Source: an uncultured Clostridia bacterium
GTDB taxonomy: Bacteria; Bacillota; Clostridia; Christensenellales; UBA1242
Direction: 5' to 3'
Assembly (NCBI GenBank): GCA_944350015.1
Contig: CALVNW010000011.1
Location: 1 to 46,787 of the forward strand
DNA length: 46,787 nt
In this document: positions 15,410 through 23,875 of the stretch, piece by piece
How positions within the stretch are numbered: position 1 is the stretch's first letter
Layout of the letters: each line of letters opens with the position of its first letter
Notes under the pieces: generated by a model
Told to the model about the DNA's origin: nothing
The model's database searches: none
The model's input: only the letters and a program-made list of their open reading frames with translations
Made by a program: the position numbers and the translations under genes

Positions 15410-16459
15410 ATGAGTATAGAAGATAAAATTAAAATGTTTGTTGAAGAACATATAGATCAATGTGAAATTGAACAAAAATATCTAACTATTTATAAAGATA
15501 TAAGTCAAATAAATAATGACATTGCTTTATTTTGTGCGTATATACATCAACTGATTAACTTTTATGCTTATCATTATAATGATAGAATAAGTAGACATTT
15601 TTGTGCTGGTGACAGTAGGGATTATATAAAAGCAATTCGTTTAATTAGGGGTTTTGATATTTTATCTAAAAATTCAAAGTATGAATTAAAATTAGAAAAT
15701 AATTATAAAATGGTTTTAGATTATGCTGAAACATACTTAAAAGCAAATGGAGGCTCGGAGATACCTAGCGATGCGCCTATCTTAAATTTAATTGAATATG
15801 ATCCAATATTTGAAATAAACTTGAAACATCATCAAAATGTAAAATATTTGATTTTTGGTACCGATAAAAAGCCAGACATTATTATTAATAATGTTCTAGA
15901 TGCAGATATTAAGGTACTATCTAATGCTGATAGTTGTTTGATATATAATATTCCAATAGGAAATACTCTTACAAAAAAAGATATGATAGATTGGTGGAAT
16001 AGTTTACCAAGTATGCAAGGCAACCTTTTTGAAAGACTTTGCAAGCCGTTGGGCGAAATAGAAAAAAAATTTTTTCAATTTTATTGGGATAACTCAAAAG
16101 AAACTTCCCCTATGTTAATACCACAAGTGTACTTGCATTATGACCCCAAAACAATTAAGGAATTAGTAGAGATAAAAAATGGTGAAAAAAGATTAGTATT
16201 TCAAAGAATGGACTTTTTAATGTTGGTAAATGGTAACAGAATAATAATTGAAATAGATGGTGTACAACATTACTCCACAGGAGATAAACCTGACAAAAAG
16301 AAGTATGCTAATCAAGTTAAGTATGATCGGAAAATGAAATTTTTAAATTATGATATTTATAGAATTGGAGGGTATGAATTAATGGATAAATTTTTTGATG
16401 AAACAGTGTTTGAATTCTTCTCTTCAATAAAAAAGAAATATTACAATAATTTAACTTAA
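15410..16459 (+). CDS. DUF559/Vsr-like nuclease-domain protein, abortive-infection-like
   Basis: A 349-residue protein from the ATG at 15410, chosen because AGGTGG lies just before it; an upstream ATG at 15371 has none. The C-terminal 100 residues form a compact PD-(D/E)xK-type nuclease: QRMDFLMLVNGNRIIIEIDG (D, then E-x-D), VQHYS, then VKYDRKMKFLNYDIYRIGGYEL, as in DUF559/Vsr-related endonucleases. The first 240 residues are helical and resemble the variable N-terminal domains fused to such nucleases in AbiJ-like abortive-infection proteins; that comparison is tentative. It is transcribed alone, between the mobile-element block and the tRNA-Ser gene. A phage-defence effector is the likeliest role. 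Confidence 0.7.
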   Translation: MSIEDKIKMFVEEHIDQCEIEQKYLTIYKDISQINNDIALFCAYIHQLINFYAYHYNDRISRHFCAGDSRDYIKAIRLIRGFDILSKNSKYELKLENNYKMVLDYAETYLKANGGSEIPSDAPILNLIEYDPIFEINLKHHQNVKYLIFGTDKKPDIIINNVLDADIKVLSNADSCLIYNIPIGNTLTKKDMIDWWNSLPSMQGNLFERLCKPLGEIEKKFFQFYWDNSKETSPMLIPQVYLHYDPKTIKELVEIKNGEKRLVFQRMDFLMLVNGNRIIIEIDGVQHYSTGDKPDKKKYANQVKYDRKMKFLNYDIYRIGGYELMDKFFDETVFEFFSSIKKKYYNNLT

Positions 16460-16540
16460 TAAATAATAAAAATTTGATGTGTTAAACTTTTGCTTTTTAT
16501 TCTATCAAAGTTTGATATAATTCCAAAGTAATCACGGCTA

Positions 16541-16580
16541 AAAAATACGAACCCTAGCAAATTTCCAGAGTTCGTATTAT
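16541..16580 (-). terminator. Terminator of the tRNA-Ser gene
   Basis: On the minus strand AATACGAAC pairs with GTTCGTATT and a run of T follows, just past the CCA end of the tRNA. The loop contains TAGCAAATTT, also found in the inverted arms at 15105. Confidence 0.8.
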
Positions 16581-16587
16581 TCACTAA

Positions 16588-16678
16588 TGGCGGGAAGAGA
16601 GGGATTCGAACCCTCGCGCCGGTTTCCCGACCTACAGCCTTAGCAGGGCCGCCTCTTCGACCTCTTGAGTATCTCCCC
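16588..16678 (-). tRNA. tRNA-Ser (anticodon GCU), CCA encoded
   Basis: The minus strand reads GGGGAGA at the 5' end, pairing with TCTTCCC before the discriminator G and an encoded CCA. The anticodon arm is CGGCC-CTGCTAA-GGCTG, giving anticodon GCU (Ser, AGC/AGU). A long variable arm (GTCGGGAAACCGGC) and the GGTTCGAATCC T-loop complete a class II tRNA of 91 bases. Its 3' end faces the accessory region, the usual orientation of tRNA integration sites. Confidence 0.97.
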
Positions 16679-16867
16679 ATTCGAAATAAATTTATTAAGT
16701 TTTTGACTTATGCTATCGTAATGATGCTAAAGACAAGCCACTTATAAAAGCTTTGTCTAGGCTATATATTAACATAACAACCCAGTCTTTGTCAATCATT
16801 TTTATTAAATTGCCTTCAAAATTAAAAAATAAACATATCACTGGCAAATAAATTTAAAAATTCACTA

Positions 16868-16896
16868 TTGACGAATTGCGATTTTTATAATATAAT
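16868..16896 (+). promoter_or_regulatory. Sigma-A promoter of the AAA+ gene
   Basis: TTGACG (16868-16873), a 17-base spacer and TATAAT (16891-16896), 21 bases before the ATG; GGAGG follows. The rest of 16690-16867, between the tRNA and this promoter, holds nothing I recognise. Confidence 0.85.
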
Positions 16897-16917
16897 GTTT
16901 GTAAATATGGAGGGAAT

Positions 16918-18483
16918 ATGTTACTTGAAAACCAGTTAAGTGATATTGCAGAGCAATACTATTTCATAAAACATACCACAGATTATATAAGTAGTGTGCT
17001 TTTTTATGATAACTTTGTCTTTTCTTCTTATATTGACAGATTTAAAAGTACTGCCATTTACAAAAAATTTGCCTACAACTTACAAGAAGACCGTTCTACA
17101 CGCGAGAAAAAAGAAAAGGTTTTAAAGGCGTATATTGACCTTATCAAAAGTGCAGGACTTGCAATTGAAAGTGCGATACTTAGCGGTATTGACAAACTTG
17201 TTTTGCAAAATAATTCGCAAGAAGATTTTTCTGAAGATATATGCAATTATTTTGATGATTACGAATACTCAAAATATGTTTATTCATTGCTTCCAGATGA
17301 CGACAACATCATTGACAAAGCAACATATTTGATTGTAAATAGCAATTTTGAAGATGATATTATTGAAAAACTTAAAGGCATTCAAGAATACTTTGATAAT
17401 GTAACATCATACAACAAAAAACATTTTAAGTATTTTAAAAAGATCTTGCCAAATGCCCTTGACTTTAACTATTCAGATATAAAAGAAATTTTACAGCAAC
17501 TCTATGAAAAAGCTAAAAAAAGTACTTTGAATAAAGATGACATAATTGACGAAGATAATCAAGATAAAAAAGAAGTTTCTCAACAAAATATACCTTCTAA
17601 CACCGCACCTTCTCAAAACAATGGGAAACGAAAGAATTTAAGCGTTGAGGACGCACTAGACAAAAATTTTGAAGGACTTATTGGCTTAAAAGATGTTAAA
17701 GAGACAATTTTAAGAAAGGCAAAACTTATCTTAAAAGCACCTAGAAAAGCCGTCGACTGCAATTTCAGAATTGTTGGCAACCCTGGCGTTGGTAAAACTA
17801 CCGTGGCTGAGGCAATGAGCCGAACCTTCTATGACTCAGGCATAATCAAAAACCCAATATTTATCTCTTTGAACGGCGCAGAGCTTAAGGCAAAATATGT
17901 TGGTCAGACCGCCCCACTTGTAAAAAGCTACTTCCAAAAAGCACACGGCGGCACACTCTTCCTTGACGAAGTTTATAGCTTGAATGGCAATGGCGCCAAC
18001 ACAGACTCCTTCACACAAGAGGCTATCACTCAGCTTATGATTGAAGTTGAAAACGCCTACAAAGCCCAGATTAAAGACCCAAATGACAAAACGCTTATAA
18101 TTATGGCAGGCTATAAAGATAAACTTGCAGAGCTTCTTGATCAAAACATCGGTTTTAAACGCAGATTTTCAAATATTATAGACATAAAAGACTATTCAGT
18201 TGGCGAACTTGAGGCAATATTCCATTTGCTTATGCAAAACGATGGTTTTTACTGCTCTGTTCAAACAGCATCGGTTTTGAGTGACATTTTACAAACTCAA
18301 AAACAAAAACCTAATTTCTCAAATGCTGGATATGTAAGGAACTTGCTCCAAAAAGCCGAAGAATATCAAGCGGGCAGAGCCAAAATTGAGGACTTTGAAC
18401 TTACTGCTGACGATTTAAAACAATCTAGCAAAGCGCTTGAAGATGAAGAAAATAATAGCAAGCCTATGGGTTTTGGCGCTTAA
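16918..18483 (+). CDS. CbbX/SpoVK-type AAA+ ATPase
   Basis: A 521-residue protein. The N-terminal 240 residues are helical and unlike known families, ending in an Asn/Gln-rich linker. The C-terminal AAA+ domain starts at LIGLKDVKETI and has GNPGVGKTTVAEA (Walker A, about 288-300), GTLFLDEVYSLNG (Walker B, about 342-354), a sensor region (IIMAGYKDKL) and an arginine finger region (GFKRRFSNII). This is the CbxX/CfqX (CbbX, SpoVK, EccA) group, which remodels partner proteins or complexes. It is transcribed from its own strong promoter. The substrate is unknown; the unusual N-terminal domain probably decides it. Codon use from here on is less AT-extreme than in the island. Confidence 0.85.
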   Translation: MLLENQLSDIAEQYYFIKHTTDYISSVLFYDNFVFSSYIDRFKSTAIYKKFAYNLQEDRSTREKKEKVLKAYIDLIKSAGLAIESAILSGIDKLVLQNNSQEDFSEDICNYFDDYEYSKYVYSLLPDDDNIIDKATYLIVNSNFEDDIIEKLKGIQEYFDNVTSYNKKHFKYFKKILPNALDFNYSDIKEILQQLYEKAKKSTLNKDDIIDEDNQDKKEVSQQNIPSNTAPSQNNGKRKNLSVEDALDKNFEGLIGLKDVKETILRKAKLILKAPRKAVDCNFRIVGNPGVGKTTVAEAMSRTFYDSGIIKNPIFISLNGAELKAKYVGQTAPLVKSYFQKAHGGTLFLDEVYSLNGNGANTDSFTQEAITQLMIEVENAYKAQIKDPNDKTLIIMAGYKDKLAELLDQNIGFKRRFSNIIDIKDYSVGELEAIFHLLMQNDGFYCSVQTASVLSDILQTQKQKPNFSNAGYVRNLLQKAEEYQAGRAKIEDFELTADDLKQSSKALEDEENNSKPMGFGA

Positions 18484-18497
18484 GTTTTAACATTTAA

Positions 18498-18526
18498 TTG
18501 ACAATAAAATTGGAATTTGCTAATCT
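18498..18526 (+). promoter_or_regulatory. Promoter of the YcxB-like gene
   Basis: Perfect TTGACA (18498-18503), a 17-base spacer and TAATCT (18521-18526), followed by AAAGGA. Confidence 0.75.
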
Positions 18527-18545
18527 ATTTTAGTAAAGGATGATT

Positions 18546-19211
18546 ATGGAAGAAAAATTAGAAAAACAAAGCAAAAATGATGAAATTTTAGCAGAAAATG
18601 ATAAAAATAGCGTTGCAGACAACAAAAAAACTAATAATGACATTGTGCAAGATAACGAACTGCCAGACGAAAAATCCCTTAAGTTTAAAAACACAACAAA
18701 ACTTAATGAACAGGCAATAACCGCATTCCAAATTTTTGCAATGAAAAAGTACACTTGGACTATTGCCTCGTTGATATCTATCGGCTTTGGCGGACTCGGG
18801 CTAGGACTATGTTTTGTTAACGCATACATAGGCGTTGCAGTGCTAGTTGCAGGAATACTTGGCGGAGTGATATTCTTCCCCTACCTATCACGAGAGCAAA
18901 TTAAAAAACAAAATGCAACCATATTTGAAGGTAAAAATTATGTCAATATTTTTGAGTTTTTTGATGAAAAACTTGTTGTAACAAATGTTGACGGAGAAAA
19001 TGACATCTATCAAATATATAACTATAAAGATTTAACGCAAGTGGTTTTGTTTGCCGAATATATCGCAATCTATATTAATAAAAATCAAAGTTACTTGCTT
19101 GACAAAAAGGGAATGAATAAAGGCACAATAAATGAGGTACTCGCCCTTCTAAAATCACAAAACATCCCCTTTAAAGACAAAACAACGCTAGGCGAAGTGA
19201 AGAAAAAATAA
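18546..19211 (+). CDS. YcxB-like membrane protein
   Basis: A 221-residue protein from the ATG at 18546, which has AAAGGA at proper spacing; an ATG at 18540 overlaps the ribosome site. The N-terminal 60 residues are charged and disordered. Two membrane segments (ASLISIGFGGLGLGLCFV and GVAVLVAGILGGVIFF) follow at about 75-115. The C-terminal part (FFDEKLVVTN, YKDLTQVVLFAEYIAIYINK, YLLDKKGM) has the YcxB-like fold pattern. The function of this family is unknown. It is monocistronic and ends in a clear terminator. Confidence 0.75.
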   Translation: MEEKLEKQSKNDEILAENDKNSVADNKKTNNDIVQDNELPDEKSLKFKNTTKLNEQAITAFQIFAMKKYTWTIASLISIGFGGLGLGLCFVNAYIGVAVLVAGILGGVIFFPYLSREQIKKQNATIFEGKNYVNIFEFFDEKLVVTNVDGENDIYQIYNYKDLTQVVLFAEYIAIYINKNQSYLLDKKGMNKGTINEVLALLKSQNIPFKDKTTLGEVKKK

Positions 19212-19243
19212 AACTCTTAAGTACTGGACTTAAGAGTTTTTTT
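19211..19243 (+). terminator. Rho-independent terminator
   Basis: AAACTCTTAAG (19211-19221) pairs perfectly with CTTAAGAGTTT (19229-19239), then more T. Beyond it a 14-base direct repeat, AGACTAATATATTA, occurs at 19247 and 19268; nothing else is seen up to 19361. Confidence 0.9.
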
Positions 19244-19361
19244 AAAGACTAATATATTAACCCTATAGACTAATATATTATGCATTATTACAAGGAAACA
19301 TAGCAAAGAGTGCACCTTTTCTTTACGTTGTAACAAGATTAAAAAGATTAGTCAAATTCAA

Positions 19362-20819
19362 TTACAATTGAATTTGCAAAGCGGGTAGAACGCCCTCGGA
19401 GTAAACAACAACGTTATTGTAATCACAGAGACCATGTGTAATGCAAAACATAGTACTCCCATTAACACCATAAGGTGAGCGAAGCCAAGCCAGTCCAGTT
19501 CTTGGGTAAACACTAGTATGCATAAATGCGTTATTTGCTAGGCTATAGTCACTGGTGGTTGGCGCTTTGTAAGGGTCATCACCCCCATTTATATAGCCGT
19601 ATTCTGTATTGTTAACATCACTGTAACTGAGTGCAAATACATAGTCATTTGTGTTTTCACACATATACTGTCCACCATTACCCCCTGTTGACTCTAGACT
19701 ATTATCTACTTCTGTAAGTTGTATTATTGATTTTTCTTCTTCACCAAAGGCTTTGTCATAAAACTCACCCGTGAGGAAGGCTCGCAATTCGCTATATTTG
19801 TAGCTATTTACATAGACTTGGTGATTCTCGTCTACACCCTGTCCTGGCGTTGCCGACTCGTCTATCAATATTGTCCCATCCTCATCTGTTGCATAGATAG
19901 AGCCATCAGAAGATATATAGTTTGACTGAAAAGCCGTTGCATCTACAATTATATCACTTACTACCAGTGCATTGCCTGTACCTTTATAATCCTCTGTTAG
20001 TATTCTCCACAATAATGGCTCTACTTTAAAGTAGTAGGTTTGTCCACTTGTAATTGATGTGCCATCTGAAAAGGTATAGCCACTTCCATTTGGATTTGCT
20101 ACAACCTTCTCGTAATACTCTCCGTCACTACCTAAGTAATAACCATTTGCCTCTGGCTGAGTTTCGTTTAATATGGTCACACCGCTTTCCTTAATAGTTT
20201 GAGGATAGTATCCAAAAAGGATATATCCACCATCTGGGTCTGGATTGCCGTTTTGGTCTACGCGTTCGTATGGCAAATATTCCTCTAATGTGATTGTTAT
20301 ACCGCTTAAATCAATACTGCTTGAGTTTGGCGCGGTTATTGTCAATATTAGAGTGCCGTCTATAGCTGTTGTCGACGGGTCAAAGTTTTTATAGCCGTCA
20401 GAGTCGGTATCGGTAAGTTCGTTTACCTCTATCGTTCCGCTATGACTTTCTGTTACACCCTCTGCTTGTAATTGTTCACTTAACGCTACACTTGATATTC
20501 TCCACATAGTATCAGTTGCATTGATTATGTCAAAGTAGAGAGCAAAAGAACCCGTACTGTTGTTATGCTCCCCTATATTCATATCAAAATTGCCATTTAT
20601 ATACCCTGGCAAAAAGTCTGACACAACTTGCGGTTCTGATCCGTTGTTATGTTTTATCCTGACTTGTTTTACGTACAGACTTTTATCTGCGACATTAAAA
20701 TTGACACTACCTGTCATAGTCAAGGTTTGCATTTGCGATGCTAGTACTCCCGTAAGCATTAAGCTTAACACCAGTATAAATGCAGATACCATTGATACTA
20801 ACTTCATCTTTAGACTCAT
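19362..20819 (-). CDS. Secreted DUF6273-domain protein
   Basis: A 485-residue protein. Residues 1-28 are a signal peptide (KMKLVSMVSAFILVLSLMLT, then cleavage near VLA-S). The next about 150 residues are a beta-sandwich region (MTGSVNFNVADKSLYVKQVR) like those at the start of TasA/camelysin-type surface proteins. The C-terminal 290 residues carry the DUF6273 pattern: ILFGYYPQTI, EPLLWRIL, SELRAFLTGEFYDKAF, AWLRSPYG and the ending VVVYSEGVLPALQI. It is exported; the function is unknown, presumably at the cell surface. GGAGG precedes the ATG. The promoter has an eight-G spacer and a large palindrome lies in the leader, so expression may be variable. The partial gene at the right edge shows similar beta-rich surface regions. 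Confidence 0.82.
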   Translation of the reverse strand: MSLKMKLVSMVSAFILVLSLMLTGVLASQMQTLTMTGSVNFNVADKSLYVKQVRIKHNNGSEPQVVSDFLPGYINGNFDMNIGEHNNSTGSFALYFDIINATDTMWRISSVALSEQLQAEGVTESHSGTIEVNELTDTDSDGYKNFDPSTTAIDGTLILTITAPNSSSIDLSGITITLEEYLPYERVDQNGNPDPDGGYILFGYYPQTIKESGVTILNETQPEANGYYLGSDGEYYEKVVANPNGSGYTFSDGTSITSGQTYYFKVEPLLWRILTEDYKGTGNALVVSDIIVDATAFQSNYISSDGSIYATDEDGTILIDESATPGQGVDENHQVYVNSYKYSELRAFLTGEFYDKAFGEEEKSIIQLTEVDNSLESTGGNGGQYMCENTNDYVFALSYSDVNNTEYGYINGGDDPYKAPTTSDYSLANNAFMHTSVYPRTGLAWLRSPYGVNGSTMFCITHGLCDYNNVVVYSEGVLPALQIQL

Positions 20820-20848
20820 TTTAATCCTCCTAAAGTGTATTAAAATAT

Positions 20849-20893
20849 GTAAAATAGGGTATCCAAAATTTTATTTTGGATACCCTATTTTAC
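20849..20893. repeat. Perfect 21-bp inverted repeat in the leader of the DUF6273 gene
   Basis: Positions 20849-20869 are the exact reverse complement of 20873-20893, separated by TTT; the core of each arm is AGGGTATCC. The repeat overlaps the -10 box (20887-20892, minus strand) and covers the expected start site and first leader bases. It could be an operator or a stable 5' hairpin. Confidence 0.85.
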
Positions 20894-20914
20894 CCCCCCC
20901 GCATTTTTTGTCAA
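20887..20914 (-). promoter_or_regulatory. Promoter with poly-G spacer, candidate phase-variable
   Basis: On the minus strand TTGACA (20914-20909) and TAAAAT (20892-20887) are 16 bases apart. The spacer ends in eight consecutive G (20900-20893), next to the -10. Gain or loss of one G would change the spacer to 17 or 15. Confidence 0.7.
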
Positions 20915-21001
20915 GCAAATTGACGTACTTCGTTTAATTTTTATCACAAAAAATGCGGCACGCTATCTGTAACCCAAAAATAGGATTGATTTTTAATGTT
21001 T

Positions 21002-21253
21002 TAGTGGACCAAGGTAAAATCAAATAACAGATACAACAAACGATACTGGTCCAACCTAAGGTTGGTGTGGGGTCTTTCTAAGCTTTAGGGTTTCTAAGGG
21101 GTATTTTGATTGCCTTTGGCAACTAAAATACGCGCCTTTCGGCGATTAAAAGTGATGTCAGCATCTTTTTAGGTTACTCTGACGGACCAAGGTACAACTA
21201 AATTACAAGTACAATAAACGATAATGATGCAAACTAAGTTTGTGTTATTGCTA
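21002..21253. ncRNA. Candidate structured RNA region with two related copies
   Basis: Two blocks starting GGACCAAGGTA (21006 and 21184) share about 45 bases, including AAACGATA, and end in different but paired hairpins: CCAACC-TAA-GGTTGG in the first, CAAAC-TAA-GTTTG in the second. That is a compensatory change. In the first copy GGACCA can also pair with TGGTCC. Between them are GCC/GGC and CGCC/GGCG hairpins and a small GATG/CATC hairpin followed by five T (21153-21169). No open frame is convincing. Neither the strand of transcription nor a known RNA family can be assigned. 20915-21001 holds nothing else. Confidence 0.45.
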
Positions 21254-21850
21254 TTACAAATACAGTTCCTCTGGAAGTTTTACTTCGCAGTAGCCTTGTT
21301 TTGCTCCGCAAAGCGGGCACTCCTCCCAAGCCTTCTTATCAAAACTTACGTGCCCACACGCTGGGCATACCCAAGCCACCTCTTTGGCTTTTGCGTAAAG
21401 CTCTTTGTTTTTCATTTGATTGTAAAGCTCTTCAAAAACCTTTGCGTGTCTTATCTCAACTTCTCTAATCATCATAAAGATGTCGGCAATTTCATCAAAG
21501 CCCTCTTCTCTTGCCGTCTGCTCAAACTCCTCATAGGCTTTAGCCTCGTCAAGCTCATCTTGGCAGAGAAGCTGTAAGTTTGTAAGCAAGTCCCACTTTT
21601 CCTTAAAAGGAAAGCCTGCACAAACATCAATGTTGTCAACCTGTTTCATCTCGGCGTCTTGAAGTTTCATATAGAGCACTCTGGCGTGGTTAAACTCTTG
21701 GTAAGCAATCTTATCTATAAGGGTTGCTATTGCCTCGTAACCATTATATCTAAAGCCATACTCACAAAATTCATAACGCGTTCTTGCCCCACACTCTGCC
21801 ATATAGGCGCGTGCAAGGTTTGCAAATGTTTTACTATCTTTAAGTTTCAT
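21254..21850 (-). CDS. rbr: Rubrerythrin
   Basis: A 198-residue protein with a ferritin-like di-iron domain (EARxY/ExxH-type helices: YQEFNHARVLY around 50-60 and IREVEIRHAKVFEEL around 128-142) and a C-terminal rubredoxin knuckle with Cys at about 162, 165, 178 and 181 (VCPACG and CPLCGA). Rubrerythrin reduces hydrogen peroxide with electrons from rubredoxin-type carriers in anaerobes. Length is normal. AGGAGG precedes the ATG. It is apparently transcribed alone; the candidate structured RNA lies immediately beyond its stop. Confidence 0.95.
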   Translation of the reverse strand: MKLKDSKTFANLARAYMAECGARTRYEFCEYGFRYNGYEAIATLIDKIAYQEFNHARVLYMKLQDAEMKQVDNIDVCAGFPFKEKWDLLTNLQLLCQDELDEAKAYEEFEQTAREEGFDEIADIFMMIREVEIRHAKVFEELYNQMKNKELYAKAKEVAWVCPACGHVSFDKKAWEECPLCGAKQGYCEVKLPEELYL

Positions 21851-21935
21851 AAATTATCCTCCTGTAATAGTTTTTACAAAAAGATGGTTATTATACTACT
21901 TAAAGAAAATTTCACAAAATTTATATCTCTCAAAC

Positions 21936-22643
21936 CTAGCGCTCTAGTGGCAAAAGTTCGCCATAGTTTGGCTGTTCTTGCCCGCCACCCTCATCTAGAT
22001 TGGCGTAAGCTCCGCTTTTAAAAACTTTTTTTATCTCTTCGAGGGTGATAGAATCGACACCTTTAAACTCATCTTCAAAAATTTTGTCTACATTTTGGAC
22101 GATGTCAAACCAAGATGTTGCGAAGGCAATATTTGAAGGTTTTAATAATTTATATTGTCCTTCGTCGTCTTTTAAACTTCCTCTAAATAGAATGGACCGT
22201 ATACCAACTTTATCTAATTGTTGGCAAGTTGCAAAATAGTCATCTATCATAAGGTCTACGTCATTCTCTTTTGCATAGATTGCCTTGTTTTTGCAACCAA
22301 GCACAACTTTATCATACCTTACATTATTATTGTCTAGCCATTCAAGCGTCACATTGACAATCGGCGAAATATTCGGTCTACTTGAAATAAAGTACACCTT
22401 AAATCCAATAGAGCGCAAATAATTTATTGCTTCAATTGCACGCGGATAGGTGTGATATTTTGCTGGATTGAACACTTTATGCAATTTTTTAAGCAAAAAG
22501 TTCGATTTTTTATGATTTTTACCGCTAAATTCAACAAAATTACCAGTACTACTCTTTATTGATTGAAATTTATTCATAAATCCATACATTAATGACCTGA
22601 CAGTAAACATTGTATTATCAAGGTCGACGCCTATAATTTTCAT
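21936..22643 (-). CDS. HAD-superfamily phosphatase, 5'-nucleotidase-like
   Basis: A 235-residue protein with HAD motif I at the start (GVDLDNT, nucleophile Asp7 and general acid Asp9), motif II Ser in YFISSRP, a Lys near CKNKAIYAK and motif III MIDDYFATC. The layout, with a helical cap after motif I, is that of cytosolic 5'(3')-deoxyribonucleotidase-type HAD proteins; the substrate is not certain. The last about 50 residues (EDEFKGVDSITLEEIKKVFK onward) form an acidic tail outside the fold. AGAGG precedes the ATG. Confidence 0.75.
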   Translation of the reverse strand: MKIIGVDLDNTMFTVRSLMYGFMNKFQSIKSSTGNFVEFSGKNHKKSNFLLKKLHKVFNPAKYHTYPRAIEAINYLRSIGFKVYFISSRPNISPIVNVTLEWLDNNNVRYDKVVLGCKNKAIYAKENDVDLMIDDYFATCQQLDKVGIRSILFRGSLKDDEGQYKLLKPSNIAFATSWFDIVQNVDKIFEDEFKGVDSITLEEIKKVFKSGAYANLDEGGGQEQPNYGELLPLER

Positions 22644-22734
22644 TTTTACCTCTTAGGCTTATAGTATAACACATTGTTTTTATAAAGTAAATAAAAACCT
22701 TTGCTAATAAATATGAAAAAATTGATTTTTTGTA

Positions 22735-22763
22735 TTGAAATGTTGCAATTATTTTGATATAAT
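22735..22763 (+). promoter_or_regulatory. Sigma-A promoter of the zincin/PAP2 operon
   Basis: TTGAAA (22735-22740), a 17-base spacer and TATAAT (22758-22763), 29 bases before the chosen ATG. Confidence 0.85.
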
Positions 22764-22792
22764 GAGCTTAACACGTGAAAATAGGAGAAAAA

Positions 22793-23875
22793 ATGATTTT
22801 AAAAGGTTGTAACTTAGCCCAGCTTTTGGACCTTATTGATGAAAACTTTTACAGAAAAATTCAAACAAAAGCTGAGTTTATAAAATTTTTAGAGAGCGTT
22901 TACTACTCTTCTTGCAAACAACTTGGAATTGAAGTGAATTTTAGTGAGTTTCAAGTTTGCCCTCTTCCTAAAAATAAGTACGCGTCAATAAGCGAATATA
23001 CATATAGAACCTTTGTAAATCAAAAATATGTGGACCTATTTGACATTTGCAAACAAGCAAAAAATATATACTTCCCCTTCCGATTAAGTGAAGCTTGTCT
23101 GCACGAGTCACGCCACATTGCTCAGTATAAAGGCGACGGAGATGTTGGACAGCTACTTTACTACTATGCGCAGTTCACTAAAGTGTTCCCTAAATTTATT
23201 ACAGACATTTCAAAGAAGACAAGCCCGCTTGAGGTCGACGCTAGATATTATGCCTACTGCCAGCTTATAAAACACAAATATCTTCAAAGGTACTTGACAA
23301 ATTCCCAATATGTTATATCAGAGCAAAACAAACTTTGTGAGTATGCCTCTATTTATAACGCCCTTCTCAAAACACAAAACGCCTCTCGGTTTGGTATTAC
23401 CAAACCAAGCGAGAGTGCCGAGCAACTTCAAAATAAGCTGACTTTTGCCTGCACTAGACTTTTGTCAAAGTATAAGATTGACGAGAAAGACTATTCAAGC
23501 GCCTTCTACCTGCTCGCCTCACGTGAAAGGACAGTTTCAAAGATGACAAGAAGACCGACAGAACTTAAAATCATTGAAACAAACACTCAGCCTATTGAAC
23601 AAAACATTAAGGAAAGGCTTTCTTCGGGCGAGGATTTCTCACAAGAGGAGTTACTTAAATGGAAAGAAAAGATGTTGTCTCTTGCCGTGAGACCTGAGAT
23701 AGCAGAAAAAGCCTATTACGCCTTAGAGCTTAACTCCTTCCGCGCAAGAGAGACAAGGGCGCTCTATAGTGAATATGCACCAAAATTTGCAGAGTTTGAC
23801 AGCACCAAAACTCTTCCACTGCCACCAGATGACGAAATACAATATTTAGAAATACTGCGAGGTAAAGTAAAATGA
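22793..23875 (+). CDS. Putative zincin-like metallopeptidase
   Basis: A 360-residue protein from the ATG at 22793, which has ATAGGAG six bases upstream. Residues 103-108 are LHESRH, an HExxH zinc site followed about 40 residues later by EVDARYYAY, a suitable position for the third ligand Glu. No signal peptide or membrane segment is visible, so it acts in the cytoplasm or as part of a complex. The rest is helical and unfamiliar. It overlaps the PAP2 gene by four bases (ATGA), so the two are co-translated. The peptidase call rests on the motif and its spacing only. Confidence 0.6.
   Translation: MILKGCNLAQLLDLIDENFYRKIQTKAEFIKFLESVYYSSCKQLGIEVNFSEFQVCPLPKNKYASISEYTYRTFVNQKYVDLFDICKQAKNIYFPFRLSEACLHESRHIAQYKGDGDVGQLLYYYAQFTKVFPKFITDISKKTSPLEVDARYYAYCQLIKHKYLQRYLTNSQYVISEQNKLCEYASIYNALLKTQNASRFGITKPSESAEQLQNKLTFACTRLLSKYKIDEKDYSSAFYLLASRERTVSKMTRRPTELKIIETNTQPIEQNIKERLSSGEDFSQEELLKWKEKMLSLAVRPEIAEKAYYALELNSFRARETRALYSEYAPKFAEFDSTKTLPLPPDDEIQYLEILRGKVK

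Noticed and set aside
16456..16680. Leftward 74-codon open frame
   Set aside because: It runs through the tRNA-Ser gene and its terminator and has no ribosome site.
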